Shown here piece by piece: positions 17,549 through 26,682 of a stretch of 64,000 nucleotides of DNA. The notes beneath the pieces are model-generated. The model had not been told where the DNA came from. It saw only the letters and a program-made list of their open reading frames with translations, and made no database searches. How positions within the stretch are numbered: position 1 is the first letter of the stretch; each line of letters starts with the position of its first letter. Origin of the DNA: Escherichia fergusonii ATCC 35469 (GTDB taxonomy: Bacteria; Pseudomonadota; Gammaproteobacteria; Enterobacterales; Enterobacteriaceae). The stretch is from positions 2,480,001 to 2,544,000 of the forward strand of contig NC_011740.1 of assembly GCF_000026225.1 (NCBI RefSeq). The letters are read 5' to 3'. The position numbers were made by a program, and so were the translations under genes.

Positions 17549-18769
17549 ATGACACCAGGCGGACAAGCTCAGATAGGTAATGTTGATCTCGTAAAACAGC
17601 TTAACAGCGCGGCGGTTTATCGCCTGATTGACCAGTATGGGCCAATCTCGCGGATTCAGATTGCCGAGCAAAGCCAGCTTGCCCCCGCCAGCGTAACCAA
17701 GATTACGCGTCAGCTTATCGAACGCGGGCTGATCAAAGAAGTTGATCAGCAGGCCTCCACCGGGGGCCGCCGCGCTATCTCCATTGTCACCGAAACCCGC
17801 AATTTCCACGCAATCGGCGTACGGCTTGGTCGTCATGACGCCACCATCACATTGTTTGATCTCAGTAGCAAAGTGTTGGCAGAAGAACATTACCCGTTGC
17901 CTGAACGCACTCAGCAAACGCTGGAACATGCCCTGCTGAATGCCATTGCTCAGTTTATTGATAGCTACCAGCGCAAACTGCGCGAGCTGATCGCCATTTC
18001 CGTGATCCTGCCAGGGCTTGTTGACCCGGACAGCGGCAAAATTCATTACATGCCGCATATTCAGGTAGAAAACTGGGGACTGGTAGAAGCACTGGAAGAA
18101 CGTTTTAAAGTGACCTGCTTTGTCGGCCACGATATCCGCAGTCTGGCACTGGCAGAGCACTACTTCGGTGCAAGCCAGGATTGCGAAGACTCAATTCTGG
18201 TGCGTGTGCATCGCGGAACCGGAGCCGGGATTATCTCTAACGGGCGCATTTTTATCGGTCGCAACGGCAACGTCGGTGAAATTGGTCATATTCAGGTCGA
18301 ACCGTTGGGGGAACGCTGCCACTGCGGCAACTTCGGCTGCCTGGAAACTATCGCCGCCAACGCCGCCATTGAACAGCGGGTGTTGAATCTGTTAAAGCAG
18401 GGCTACCAGAGTCGCGTGCCGCTGGACGACTGCACCATCAAAACTATCTGCAAAGCCGCGAACAAAGGCGACGGTCTGGCGTCGGAAGTGATTGAGTATG
18501 TCGGTCGTCATCTGGGTAAAACCATCGCCATTGCTATCAACTTATTTAATCCGCAAAAAATTGTTATCGCTGGTGAGATCACCGAAGCCGATAAAGTGCT
18601 GCTCCCTGCTATTGAAAGCTGCATTAATACCCAGGCGCTGAAGGCGTTTCGCACCAATCTGCCGGTGGTACGTTCTGAGCTGGATCACCGCTCGGCAATC
18701 GGCGCTTTTGCGCTGGTAAAACGCGCCATGCTCAACGGTATTTTGCTCCAGCATTTGCTGGAAAATTAA
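17549..18769 (+). CDS. nagC: NagC, N-acetylglucosamine repressor
   Basis: ROK-family transcription factor of 406 residues. An N-terminal winged helix (about 20-80, with Ser-Arg-Ile-Gln-Ile-Ala-Glu) precedes a sugar-kinase-like domain carrying the ROK zinc motif Cys-His-Cys-Gly-Asn-Phe-Gly-Cys (about 255-262). It binds GlcNAc-6-P, represses nagE, nagBACD and chiPQ, and activates glmUS. The start is eight bases after the nagA stop, so it is translated from the nagBACD mRNA and autoregulated. Confidence 0.98.
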   Translation: MTPGGQAQIGNVDLVKQLNSAAVYRLIDQYGPISRIQIAEQSQLAPASVTKITRQLIERGLIKEVDQQASTGGRRAISIVTETRNFHAIGVRLGRHDATITLFDLSSKVLAEEHYPLPERTQQTLEHALLNAIAQFIDSYQRKLRELIAISVILPGLVDPDSGKIHYMPHIQVENWGLVEALEERFKVTCFVGHDIRSLALAEHYFGASQDCEDSILVRVHRGTGAGIISNGRIFIGRNGNVGEIGHIQVEPLGERCHCGNFGCLETIAANAAIEQRVLNLLKQGYQSRVPLDDCTIKTICKAANKGDGLASEVIEYVGRHLGKTIAIAINLFNPQKIVIAGEITEADKVLLPAIESCINTQALKAFRTNLPVVRSELDHRSAIGAFALVKRAMLNGILLQHLLEN

Positions 18770-18816
18770 TGTGCTTTTATAGTGGCGCTTATTGTTGTCA
18801 ATATTCTGGGTAGTCC

Positions 18817-19569
18817 ATGACCATTAAAAATGTAATTTGCGATATCGACGGCGTGCTGATGCACGATAACGTCGCCGTACCGGGTGCAGCAGAATTTTTG
18901 CACGGGATTATGGATAAAGGCCTGCCGCTGGTGTTGCTGACCAACTATCCTTCGCAGACCGGGCAGGATCTGGCGAACCGCTTTGCCACTGCGGGTGTAG
19001 ATGTGCCGGACAGCGTGTTTTATACCTCCGCAATGGCAACTGCCGATTTCCTGCGTCGCCAGGAAGGTAAGAAAGCGTATGTGGTGGGCGAAGGGGCACT
19101 GATTCATGAACTGTACAAAGCCGGTTTCACTATTACCGATGTGAACCCTGATTTTGTGATTGTTGGCGAAACGCGTTCCTACAACTGGGACATGATGCAT
19201 AAAGCAGCCTATTTCGTCGCTAACGGTGCACGCTTTATCGCCACCAACCCGGACACCCACGGGCGCGGTTTTTATCCGGCCTGTGGCGCGCTATGCGCGG
19301 GGATCGAAAAAATCTCCGGACGTAAACCGTTCTATGTTGGTAAGCCGAGTCCGTGGATCATCCGCGCAGCATTAAACAAAATGCAGGCGCATTCGGAAGA
19401 AACGGTGATTGTCGGCGATAACTTGCGCACCGACATTCTGGCGGGCTTCCAGGCCGGTCTGGAGACGATTCTGGTGCTTTCTGGTGTTTCATCGCTCGAC
19501 GATATCGACAGTATGCCGTTCCGCCCAAGCTGGATTTACCCGTCAGTCGCTGAAATCGACGTTATCTGA
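18817..19569 (+). CDS. nagD: HAD-family nucleotidase NagD (UmpH)
   Basis: Subclass IIA HAD phosphatase of 250 residues, active on UMP and other nucleoside monophosphates. The nucleophile motif is Asp-Ile-Asp-Gly-Val-Leu (Asp9, Asp11), motif II is Leu-Thr-Asn-Tyr-Pro, and the acidic motif is Gly-Asp-Asn-Leu-Arg-Thr-Asp near residue 205. It is the last gene of nagBACD. No direct role in GlcNAc catabolism is known. Start context and length match K-12. Confidence 0.97.
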   Translation: MTIKNVICDIDGVLMHDNVAVPGAAEFLHGIMDKGLPLVLLTNYPSQTGQDLANRFATAGVDVPDSVFYTSAMATADFLRRQEGKKAYVVGEGALIHELYKAGFTITDVNPDFVIVGETRSYNWDMMHKAAYFVANGARFIATNPDTHGRGFYPACGALCAGIEKISGRKPFYVGKPSPWIIRAALNKMQAHSEETVIVGDNLRTDILAGFQAGLETILVLSGVSSLDDIDSMPFRPSWIYPSVAEIDVI

Positions 19570-19574
19570 ATAGC

Positions 19575-19602
19575 AACCACGCCTCAGGGCGTGGTTTCTT
19601 AT
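19575..19602 (+). terminator. nagBACD terminator
   Basis: The stem AACCACGCC/GGCGTGGTT with a TCA loop lies six bases after the nagD stop and is followed by a T-rich stretch. The following 220 bases to asnB hold its leader and promoter; I see no other gene there. Confidence 0.75.
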
Positions 19603-19825
19603 TTTTACCCATCATTAAAATTCGCCCATTCAATAAAATCCGCAAAAAAATATCGATTCATCAATAAATACACCTCCAAACCCTCCTCTTTTTCATCAAT
19701 CAGCAATCACCATTACGTTTTTTATTTTCCCCCTGCCAAATCGCTTGCGCATAGTGCTGCTTTGCGGCATTTTTTTAAACAAGCAAACACAACAAGCAAC
19801 AAATACCAGGTTAACGGAGAAGGTT

Positions 19826-21490
19826 ATGTGTTCAATTTTTGGCGTATTCGATATCAAAACAGACGCAGTTGAGCTGCGTAAGAAAGCACTCGAGCTGTCA
19901 CGCCTGATGCGTCATCGTGGCCCGGACTGGTCCGGTATTTATGCCAGCGATAACGCCATTCTCGCCCACGAACGTCTGTCAATTGTTGACGTTAACGCAG
20001 GGGCGCAACCTCTCTACAACCAACAAAAAACCCACGTACTGGCGGTAAACGGTGAAATCTACAACCACCAGGCCTTGCGCGCCGAGTATGGCGATCGTTA
20101 CCAGTTCCAGACTGGGTCTGACTGCGAAGTGATCCTCGCGCTGTATCAGGAAAAAGGGCCAGAATTTCTCGACGATTTGCAAGGCATGTTCGCTTTTGCC
20201 CTGTACGACAGCGAAAAAGATGCCTACCTGATTGGTCGCGACCATCTGGGGATCATTCCACTATATATGGGCTATGACGAACACGGTCAGCTGTATGTGG
20301 CCTCAGAAATGAAAGCTCTCGTGCCAGTTTGCCGCACGATTAAAGAGTTTCCGGCGGGGAGCTATTTGTGGAGCCAGGACGGCGAAATCCGTTCTTATTA
20401 TCATCGCGACTGGTTCGACTACGATGCGGTGAAAGATAACGTGACCGACAAAAACGAGCTGCGTCAGGCACTGGAAGATTCCGTTAAAAGCCATCTGATG
20501 TCTGACGTGCCTTACGGCGTGCTGCTCTCAGGTGGTCTGGACTCCTCAATTATTTCCGCGATCACCAAGAAATATGCCGCTCGTCGCGTGGAAGATCAGG
20601 AACGCTCGGAAGCCTGGTGGCCGCAGTTGCACTCCTTTGCCGTAGGACTGCCAGGTTCACCGGATCTGAAAGCAGCCCAGGAAGTGGCAAACCATCTGGG
20701 CACTGTGCATCACGAAATTCACTTCACTGTACAGGAAGGTCTGGATGCCATCCGCGATGTGATTTACCACATCGAAACCTATGACGTGACGACTATCCGC
20801 GCTTCAACGCCGATGTATTTAATGTCGCGTAAGATCAAGGCGATGGGCATTAAAATGGTGCTGTCCGGTGAAGGTTCTGATGAAGTGTTTGGCGGTTATC
20901 TCTACTTCCACAAAGCGCCAAACGCCAAAGAACTGCATGAAGAGACGGTACGTAAACTGCTGGCCCTGCATATGTATGACTGCGCGCGCGCCAACAAAGC
21001 GATGTCCGCCTGGGGCGTGGAAGCGCGCGTTCCGTTCCTCGACAAGAAATTCCTCGACGTGGCGATGCGTATTAACCCGCAGGATAAAATGTGCGGTAAC
21101 GGCAAGATGGAAAAACACATCCTGCGTGAATGTTTTGAGTCGTACCTGCCTGCAAGTGTGGCCTGGCGTCAGAAAGAGCAGTTTTCCGATGGTGTCGGTT
21201 ACAGCTGGATAGACACTCTGAAAGAAGTGGCGGCGCAGCAGGTTTCTGATCAACAACTGGAAACTGCCCGTTTCCGCTTCCCGTACAACACGCCGACCTC
21301 AAAAGAAGCGTATCTGTACCGGGAGATCTTTGAAGAACTGTTCCCGCTACCGAGCGCCGCTGAGTGTGTACCGGGCGGCCCGTCCGTCGCGTGTTCTTCC
21401 GCTAAAGCGATTGAATGGGATGAGGCGTTCAAGAAAATGGACGATCCGTCTGGTCGTGCGGTTGGCGTTCACCAGTCGGCCTATAAGTAA
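19826..21490 (+). CDS. asnB: Asparagine synthetase B (glutamine-hydrolysing)
   Basis: Makes asparagine from aspartate, ATP and glutamine. The 554 residues have an N-terminal class II amidotransferase domain whose nucleophile is Cys2, exposed after Met removal, and a C-terminal synthetase domain with the ATP-pyrophosphatase loop Ser-Gly-Gly-Leu-Asp-Ser-Ser (about residue 233). The ATG at 19826 is required for Cys2 catalysis; the in-frame extension to 19745 is therefore rejected. GGAGAAGG precedes the start. The gene lies alone between nagD and a shared terminator. Confidence 0.98.
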   Translation: MCSIFGVFDIKTDAVELRKKALELSRLMRHRGPDWSGIYASDNAILAHERLSIVDVNAGAQPLYNQQKTHVLAVNGEIYNHQALRAEYGDRYQFQTGSDCEVILALYQEKGPEFLDDLQGMFAFALYDSEKDAYLIGRDHLGIIPLYMGYDEHGQLYVASEMKALVPVCRTIKEFPAGSYLWSQDGEIRSYYHRDWFDYDAVKDNVTDKNELRQALEDSVKSHLMSDVPYGVLLSGGLDSSIISAITKKYAARRVEDQERSEAWWPQLHSFAVGLPGSPDLKAAQEVANHLGTVHHEIHFTVQEGLDAIRDVIYHIETYDVTTIRASTPMYLMSRKIKAMGIKMVLSGEGSDEVFGGYLYFHKAPNAKELHEETVRKLLALHMYDCARANKAMSAWGVEARVPFLDKKFLDVAMRINPQDKMCGNGKMEKHILRECFESYLPASVAWRQKEQFSDGVGYSWIDTLKEVAAQQVSDQQLETARFRFPYNTPTSKEAYLYREIFEELFPLPSAAECVPGGPSVACSSAKAIEWDEAFKKMDDPSGRAVGVHQSAYK

Positions 21491-21503
21491 GAAATGTGGT
21501 ATT

Positions 21504-21530
21504 GCCCCGGAGAAATCCGGGGCGTTTTCT
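21504..21530. terminator. Shared terminator of asnB and the convergent gene
   Basis: The stem GCCCCGG/CCGGGGC is followed by GTTTTCTATT on the plus strand. The facing minus-strand gene stops at 21532, so the hairpin probably ends both transcripts. Confidence 0.75.
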
Positions 21531-21531
21531 A

Positions 21532-21969
21532 TTATTTACCCGCCAGTTGCTTTTGATATGCAGTGAGGAAATACTCCGGGTTAGCCACATCGCTGTCAGA
21601 AAGCTCATTACTGTAAGCTACTGACCAGGTTGCCTGTTCATCAGGGATATGCAAGCTTCCATTCCCCCCTTTCAGACGCAACAACTCAAAAGATTCACCT
21701 TTAATTACCGTGGAATAGGATTTTTCACCTTCCTGTAATGCTTTCACTTTACAGAGAAAAATCTGACCATCAATGTCATTATCAACATGCGATACCTGGA
21801 CGAGAGCTTCATTTGCCGCTTTCGGACCTATCCGCATCACCCACACCATCGCCCCTTCCTGCCCACGATAGCCAAAGACATATTTACCGATTTCTGGTCG
21901 GGTAGTATCGGCAAACGCAGATTGCATAAGTAATAAAGTACCCATCAAGGCAGTTATAAAACGCAGCAT
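21532..21969 (-). CDS. Predicted secreted protein, unrecognised family
   Basis: A 145-residue protein I do not recognise. The first 20 residues are a clear Sec signal peptide: a short basic start, a hydrophobic core, then Ala-Phe-Ala before Asp. The mature part, about 125 residues, alternates short hydrophobic and polar stretches suggestive of beta structure and has one Cys. GAGGGA stands five bases before the ATG, so the start is secure. K-12 as I remember it has only a short gap between asnB and the tRNA operon, so this is probably an accessory gene. It converges on asnB and lies upstream of the tRNA promoter on the other strand. A periplasmic location is inferred. Confidence 0.7.
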   Translation of the reverse strand: MLRFITALMGTLLLMQSAFADTTRPEIGKYVFGYRGQEGAMVWVMRIGPKAANEALVQVSHVDNDIDGQIFLCKVKALQEGEKSYSTVIKGESFELLRLKGGNGSLHIPDEQATWSVAYSNELSDSDVANPEYFLTAYQKQLAGK

Positions 21970-22220
21970 ATTATTCCCTCAATAAATCGCCTGAAGTGGT
22001 GGCAGAGATGCAGGCGTAGCGATCCCTGCCCTGTCCTGTTGCAACGGGCCAGTATTTCATAGATTAATTTTCCGGCACCATTGTTGAATTCCGAATTTCA
22101 TCCTGCACAACGAAACGGCAGAGAAAAACACAAAGTAAACAATAATTGACGAATATAGCGTCACGCTGTTCGCAACCTAACCAAACAGTCACTTTCGAGC
22201 AATTTTCCTTGAAAAAGAGG

Positions 22221-22249
22221 TTGACGCTGCAAGGCTCTATACGCATAAT
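22221..22249 (+). promoter_or_regulatory. Promoter of the seven-gene tRNA operon
   Basis: TTGACG (22221-22226), a 17-base spacer and CATAAT (22244-22249) make a strong sigma-70 promoter. It is followed by the GC-rich discriminator GCGCCCCGC, typical of stringently controlled stable-RNA genes. The first tRNA begins 39 bases downstream. The rest of the interval 21970-22220 shows no supported gene. Confidence 0.8.
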
Positions 22250-22287
22250 GCGCCCCGCAACGCCGATAAGGTATCGCGAAAAAAGAT

Positions 22288-22364
22288 GGCTACGTAGCTC
22301 AGTTGGTTAGAGCACATCACTCATAATGATGGGGTCACAGGTTCGAATCCCGTCGTAGCCACCA
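22288..22364 (+). tRNA. metT: tRNA-Met (elongator), anticodon CAT
   Basis: A 77-base cloverleaf with the anticodon CAT at 22322-22324, the T-arm GGTTCGAATCC and an encoded CCA end. It is the first gene of the operon and identical in sequence to the copy at 22761. Order matches K-12 metT-leuW-glnU-glnW-metU-glnV-glnX. Confidence 0.97.
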
Positions 22365-22372
22365 TCTTTTTT

Positions 22373-22457
22373 GCGGGAGTGGCGAAATTGGTAGACGCAC
22401 CAGATTTAGGTTCTGGCGCCGCAAGGTGTGCGAGTTCAAGTCTCGCCTCCCGCACCA
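22373..22457 (+). tRNA. leuW: tRNA-Leu, anticodon TAG
   Basis: An 85-base class II tRNA with a long variable arm. The anticodon TAG is at 22407-22409, reading CUN codons, and CCA is encoded. It starts eight bases after metT. Confidence 0.97.
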
Positions 22458-22561
22458 TTCACCAGAAAGCGTTGTACAGATGGGGTATCTCCAGGCTGTA
22501 AGTTAGCCACCTCGGCTGGCAATGATATAGTTTGAAGTTCTCCATTCTGTAAGAAATTTGT

Positions 22562-22636
22562 TGGGGTATCGCCAAGCGGTAAGGCACCGGTTTTTGATAC
22601 CGGCATTCCCTGGTTCGAATCCAGGTACCCCAGCCA
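22562..22636 (+). tRNA. glnU: tRNA-Gln, anticodon TTG
   Basis: A 75-base cloverleaf starting TGGGGTATC, with the anticodon TTG at 22594-22596 and CCA encoded. It is identical to the next copy at 22671. It is charged by the GlnS encoded at 11385-13049. Confidence 0.97.
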
Positions 22637-22670
22637 TCTTCTTCGAGTAAGCGGTTCATCGCCCGGTTAT

Positions 22671-22745
22671 TGGGGTATCGCCAAGCGGTAAGGCACCGGT
22701 TTTTGATACCGGCATTCCCTGGTTCGAATCCAGGTACCCCAGCCA
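22671..22745 (+). tRNA. glnW: tRNA-Gln, anticodon TTG (second copy)
   Basis: Base-for-base copy of the tRNA at 22562-22636, with the anticodon at 22703-22705. The spacer between the copies is 34 bases. Confidence 0.97.
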
Positions 22746-22760
22746 TCGAAGAAACAATCT

Positions 22761-22837
22761 GGCTACGTAGCTCAGTTGGTTAGAGCACATCACTCATAAT
22801 GATGGGGTCACAGGTTCGAATCCCGTCGTAGCCACCA
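22761..22837 (+). tRNA. metU: tRNA-Met (elongator), anticodon CAT (second copy)
   Basis: Identical 77-base copy of the tRNA at 22288, with the anticodon at 22795-22797 and a 15-base spacer from glnW. Confidence 0.97.
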
Positions 22838-22885
22838 AATTCTGGATATGTCGAATGCGTTCGGCAAATTCAAAAACCAATTTGT

Positions 22886-22960
22886 TGGGGTATCGCCAAG
22901 CGGTAAGGCACCGGATTCTGATTCCGGCATTCCGAGGTTCGAATCCTCGTACCCCAGCCA
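22886..22960 (+). tRNA. glnV: tRNA-Gln, anticodon CTG
   Basis: A 75-base cloverleaf close to glnU but with the anticodon CTG (22918-22920) and compensating anticodon-stem and T-stem bases. It reads CAG. This is the supE locus in K-12 terms. It is identical to the copy at 22998. Confidence 0.97.
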
Positions 22961-22997
22961 ATTTATTCAAGATGCTTACCTTGTAAGTGCACCCAGT

Positions 22998-23072
22998 TGG
23001 GGTATCGCCAAGCGGTAAGGCACCGGATTCTGATTCCGGCATTCCGAGGTTCGAATCCTCGTACCCCAGCCA
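22998..23072 (+). tRNA. glnX: tRNA-Gln, anticodon CTG (second copy)
   Basis: Same 75 bases as the tRNA at 22886, with the anticodon at 23030-23032. It is the last tRNA of the operon, followed at once by a terminator. Confidence 0.97.
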
Positions 23073-23080
23073 CATTTGAA

Positions 23081-23105
23081 AAGCTCGCTTCGGCGAGCTT
23101 TTTGC
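23081..23105 (+). terminator. tRNA operon terminator
   Basis: AAGCTCGC, a TTCG tetraloop and GCGAGCTT, then TTTTGC. It is a compact and strong intrinsic terminator eight bases after glnX. Confidence 0.88.
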
Positions 23106-23193
23106 TTTATGAAATCCGAAAAAATCACCCATAAATAGTGGTCGTTAATGACCAGTGATACATTGGCTGCCTTCATAACAAAAGGATCTTGCA

Positions 23194-23778
23194 ATGAATT
23201 ATCAGCTATTCTCGCCATTCTTTACCAAAGTCATCATGCTGCTTATCGCATTGCTTTGCATTGTTCTTGCCTCATTTGGTATTTCTGCCCCATTTTTTTA
23301 CATCGTTTTTATCGGCATCGTTTTCCCCGTTGCTATATCAATGCGCATACACCGTCTCAATGAAACAGGAACAGCACTCACACTAACCGAAAGCTCACAC
23401 TGGATCGTTTACATCCATGGTTTCCCAGCTGAGGAACAACGTGAAGTTTTGAAAAACCCCTGTTTCTGGTCAACAGAAAGGGTGAAACAGTTTTTCGTTC
23501 GCGGTCTTGCTGGCAAGGTTATTCTTCAACTTGCCTGCATTGCACTTCTGGTCAATGAATATTTCCGCTCAACACCCGGCTCCGGGCAAGACTTACTCGC
23601 AGCAGGCGTGCTGTTTTTTATTTTGTTTTCGATAAGCAAAAATTTCTGGACGATGTATCTTCTCGCCACAGATAAATGGCAATGCGAATCCCTGACCACC
23701 ACCAGCGGTAGCCTTTGGTATCAGGGATTTCTGTGTAAAGGAAATAGAAGAGTTACGCTGTTTTCGCGGCTGGTGTAA
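23194..23778 (+). CDS. Predicted four-helix membrane protein, unrecognised family
   Basis: A 194-residue protein I do not recognise. Two hydrophobic segments lie at about residues 12-28 and 30-46. A polar domain follows (about 50-105), and then two more hydrophobic segments (about 108-122 and 133-157). This suggests an inner-membrane protein with a central soluble loop. AAAGGA stands about eight bases before the ATG, so the start is well supported. The stop is six bases from the convergent ubiF stop. K-12, as I recall, has no such gene between the tRNA operon and ubiF, so it looks accessory. No catalytic motif is visible. Confidence 0.7.
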   Translation: MNYQLFSPFFTKVIMLLIALLCIVLASFGISAPFFYIVFIGIVFPVAISMRIHRLNETGTALTLTESSHWIVYIHGFPAEEQREVLKNPCFWSTERVKQFFVRGLAGKVILQLACIALLVNEYFRSTPGSGQDLLAAGVLFFILFSISKNFWTMYLLATDKWQCESLTTTSGSLWYQGFLCKGNRRVTLFSRLV

Positions 23779-23784
23779 CAGCTA

Positions 23785-24960
23785 CTACAACCCTAACGCA
23801 TATTTCAGCGCCTGCCGTTTCAATACGCCAGCTCGCTCCGCCGCCATTAACCCGAGATTACGCATAAAACGCAGTGGCGGCAGATTATTGCTGAATCCGG
23901 CATAAAACAGATCCATACCGCTTTGCATAATGAAGTTATCCGCCATACGCCGCATCTGGTAACGCTTGAGGACAGGATAACTGGCCCACGCTTCACCGTA
24001 GCTGCGGGCATTCACCAGAACGTCAATCAGCGCATCAACATCGCGATAACCGAGGTTAACCCCCTGCCCCGCCAACGGATGAATGGTGTGCGCGGCATCG
24101 CCCACCAGCGCAAGCCCTGGTTGCACATACTGCAACGCATGGCGGCGCGTCAGCGGAAACGCACCAGCGGCGAGTGGCATCACGTACCCAAGACGCGACG
24201 GGAAATGCTTCGCGATTTCCGCCTGGAGCTGCGCCATATTCATATTCTGCAACTGGCGAATGCGTGCCGGAGAGTCATACCACACCAGCGATGCCCAGTT
24301 ATCAAACAGCGGCAGAAACGCGCGCGGCCCGTCCGGAGTAAACTGCTGCCAGGTGCTGTCGCCGGGATCATTCTCGCACTGTACGCTAATCAACATACAC
24401 GACTGCGCATACTGCCAGGCATGAACGCCAATTCCCGCCATTTGCCGCACCTGCGAATTTGCGCCGTCAGCGCCAATCACCAGCTTCGCCTGGATCACTT
24501 CGCCCCCCTTCAGTTCCAGTTCCTGAAGATCATTATGGCGATGCAGAGCAATCAGTGAGCCTGGCACACGTAACGTTACTTTCGGATGCGCTTCCAGCGC
24601 CTGCCACAGCGCCTGTTGCAGGACAGTGTTTTCCACCATATAGCCAAGCAACGGCAGCTTCAATTCGGCTGCATCAAACACCACATGCGCCGTTTCCCAC
24701 TCCCACGTTTCCAGTCTGCGATAAGGATGGCAACGCATGGCCTGTACCGCGTCCCAGACGCCTAAACCTTTAAGCAATGATACCGAAGCCGCACTAATCG
24801 CCGAGATCCGCACATCCGGCTGGCTGTCAGCGACAAACGGCGCAGGTTCTGCGTGCTCGATTACCGTTACCGAAAATCCGTGCTGTGCCAGTCCCAGCGC
24901 CAGTGCGCCGCCGACCATTCCTCCGCCGACAATGGCAATTTCCGTTGGTTGATTTGTCAT
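23785..24960 (-). CDS. ubiF: Ubiquinone C6-hydroxylase UbiF
   Basis: FAD-dependent monooxygenase of 391 residues that hydroxylates 3-demethoxyubiquinol in aerobic ubiquinone synthesis. The dinucleotide-binding motif is Val-Gly-Gly-Gly-Met-Val-Gly-Gly (about 11-18), and the second FAD motif is Gly-Asp-Ala-Ala-His-Thr-Ile-His-Pro (about 285-293). Two in-frame ATGs lie close together; the one at 24960 gives the K-12 length. It is divergent from miaB with about 145 bases between. Confidence 0.97.
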   Translation of the reverse strand: MTNQPTEIAIVGGGMVGGALALGLAQHGFSVTVIEHAEPAPFVADSQPDVRISAISAASVSLLKGLGVWDAVQAMRCHPYRRLETWEWETAHVVFDAAELKLPLLGYMVENTVLQQALWQALEAHPKVTLRVPGSLIALHRHNDLQELELKGGEVIQAKLVIGADGANSQVRQMAGIGVHAWQYAQSCMLISVQCENDPGDSTWQQFTPDGPRAFLPLFDNWASLVWYDSPARIRQLQNMNMAQLQAEIAKHFPSRLGYVMPLAAGAFPLTRRHALQYVQPGLALVGDAAHTIHPLAGQGVNLGYRDVDALIDVLVNARSYGEAWASYPVLKRYQMRRMADNFIMQSGMDLFYAGFSNNLPPLRFMRNLGLMAAERAGVLKRQALKYALGL

Positions 24961-25105
24961 GGTCAATCATCCTGTTAGCAATATGCTTTAAGTTTACAGG
25001 ATTTTTACCCCCAAGGGCTGATAACGCTCATACTGGTCACAACGGCAGCAAAGCATTACACTATGCGCCCTGCATTCCTGGCTACTATTTCGCAAGAGCA
25101 AGTCG

Positions 25106-26530
25106 ATGACCAAAAAACTCCATATTAAAACCTGGGGCTGTCAGATGAACGAGTACGATTCATCGAAGATGGCCGATCTGCTGGATGCCACCCACGGCTA
25201 TCAACTGACCGACGTGGCGGAAGAAGCGGATGTGCTGCTGCTGAACACCTGCTCAATCCGCGAGAAGGCTCAGGAAAAAGTCTTCCATCAGTTGGGTCGC
25301 TGGAAACTGTTAAAAGAGAAGAATCCAGACCTGATTATCGGCGTCGGCGGCTGCGTGGCATCGCAAGAAGGCGAGCACATTCGCCAGCGCGCCCACTATG
25401 TTGATATTATTTTTGGGCCGCAAACGCTGCACCGTCTGCCGGAGATGATCAACTCCGTACGCGGCGACCGCAGCCCGGTTGTAGATATCAGCTTTCCGGA
25501 AATCGAGAAGTTTGACCGTCTGCCGGAACCGCGTGCCGAAGGACCAACCGCGTTTGTCTCCATCATGGAAGGCTGCAATAAATATTGCACCTACTGTGTG
25601 GTGCCTTACACCCGTGGTGAAGAGGTAAGCCGTCCTTCCGACGATATTCTGTTTGAGATTGCCCAGCTTGCGGCTCAGGGCGTGCGTGAAGTCAACCTGC
25701 TCGGTCAGAACGTGAACGCCTGGCGTGGTGAGAACTACGACGGCACCACCGGATCGTTTGCCGATCTGCTGCGTCTGGTTGCGGCGATCGACGGGATCGA
25801 TCGTATTCGCTTTACCACCAGCCATCCGATCGAATTCACCGACGATATCATCGAAGTGTACCGCGACACGCCGGAGCTGGTGAGCTTCCTGCATCTGCCG
25901 GTTCAGAGCGGTTCCGATCGCATTCTAAACCTGATGGGACGTACCCACACGGCGCTGGAGTACAAAGCGATCATCCGTAAATTGCGTGCGGCGCGTCCTG
26001 ATATTCAGATCAGTTCTGACTTCATCGTTGGCTTCCCTGGCGAAACCACTGAAGACTTCGAAAAAACGATGAAGCTGATTGCCGACGTCAATTTCGACAT
26101 GAGCTATAGCTTTATCTTCTCCGCTCGTCCAGGTACGCCAGCCGCTGATATGGTTGATGATGTTCCGGAAGAAGAGAAGAAGCAGCGTCTGTATATTCTG
26201 CAAGAGCGCATTAATCAGCAAGCGATGGCATGGAGCCGCCGTATGCTCGGCACCACCCAGCGTATTCTGGTAGAAGGTACATCGCGTAAGAGCATCATGG
26301 AGCTTTCCGGTCGTACTGAAAATAACCGCGTGGTTAACTTCGAAGGCACGCCGGATATGATCGGTAAATTCGTCGATGTAGAAATTACCGACGTCTACCC
26401 GAACTCTCTGCGCGGTAAAGTGGTGCGTACTGAAGATGAAATGGGTCTGCGCGTGGCAGAAACACCGGAATCGGTGATTGCCCGTACCCGCAAAGAAAAT
26501 GACCTGGGCGTGGGTTATTATCAGCCGTAA
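25106..26530 (+). CDS. miaB: tRNA methylthiotransferase MiaB
   Basis: Radical SAM enzyme that adds the 2-methylthio group to N6-isopentenyladenosine-37 in tRNAs reading UNN codons. The 474 residues hold an N-terminal UPF0004 domain with three cluster cysteines (Trp-Gly-Cys, Asn-Thr-Cys, Gly-Gly-Cys). The radical SAM motif follows as Cys-Asn-Lys-Tyr-Cys-Thr-Tyr-Cys (about 157-164), and a C-terminal TRAM domain ends the protein. It draws electrons from flavodoxin, encoded at 7804. Monocistronic, with a strong terminator. Confidence 0.98.
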
Positions 26531-26535
26531 TTCTC

Positions 26536-26568
26536 AGGCCCACCGTTCCGGTGGGCCTTGTTTTTTCT
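26536..26568 (+). terminator. miaB terminator
   Basis: A perfect 10-bp stem AGGCCCACCG/CGGTGGGCCT with a TTC loop is followed by TGTTTTTT. It starts five bases after the miaB stop. Confidence 0.88.
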
Positions 26569-26682
26569 CTCTTTATCCCCATCTTTATCGCAATGCTTGC
26601 GCCTTTTTCCTGTGGCGTGAATAATTTCCTTATAGGCCGGTGAATGTTCAGCTTCCGGCGGCATACAGATAAGAGGAACGGT

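Noticed and set aside
22562..23072. Repeated 75-base units with spacers, resembling a CRISPR array
   Set aside because: The units are tRNA-Gln and tRNA-Met cloverleaves with anticodons and CCA ends, and no cas genes are near.
22459..23218. Several minus-strand frames across the tRNA cluster with Gly-Phe-Glu-Pro-type repeats
   Set aside because: These are translations of the antisense T-arms of the tRNAs, a well-known source of false proteins.
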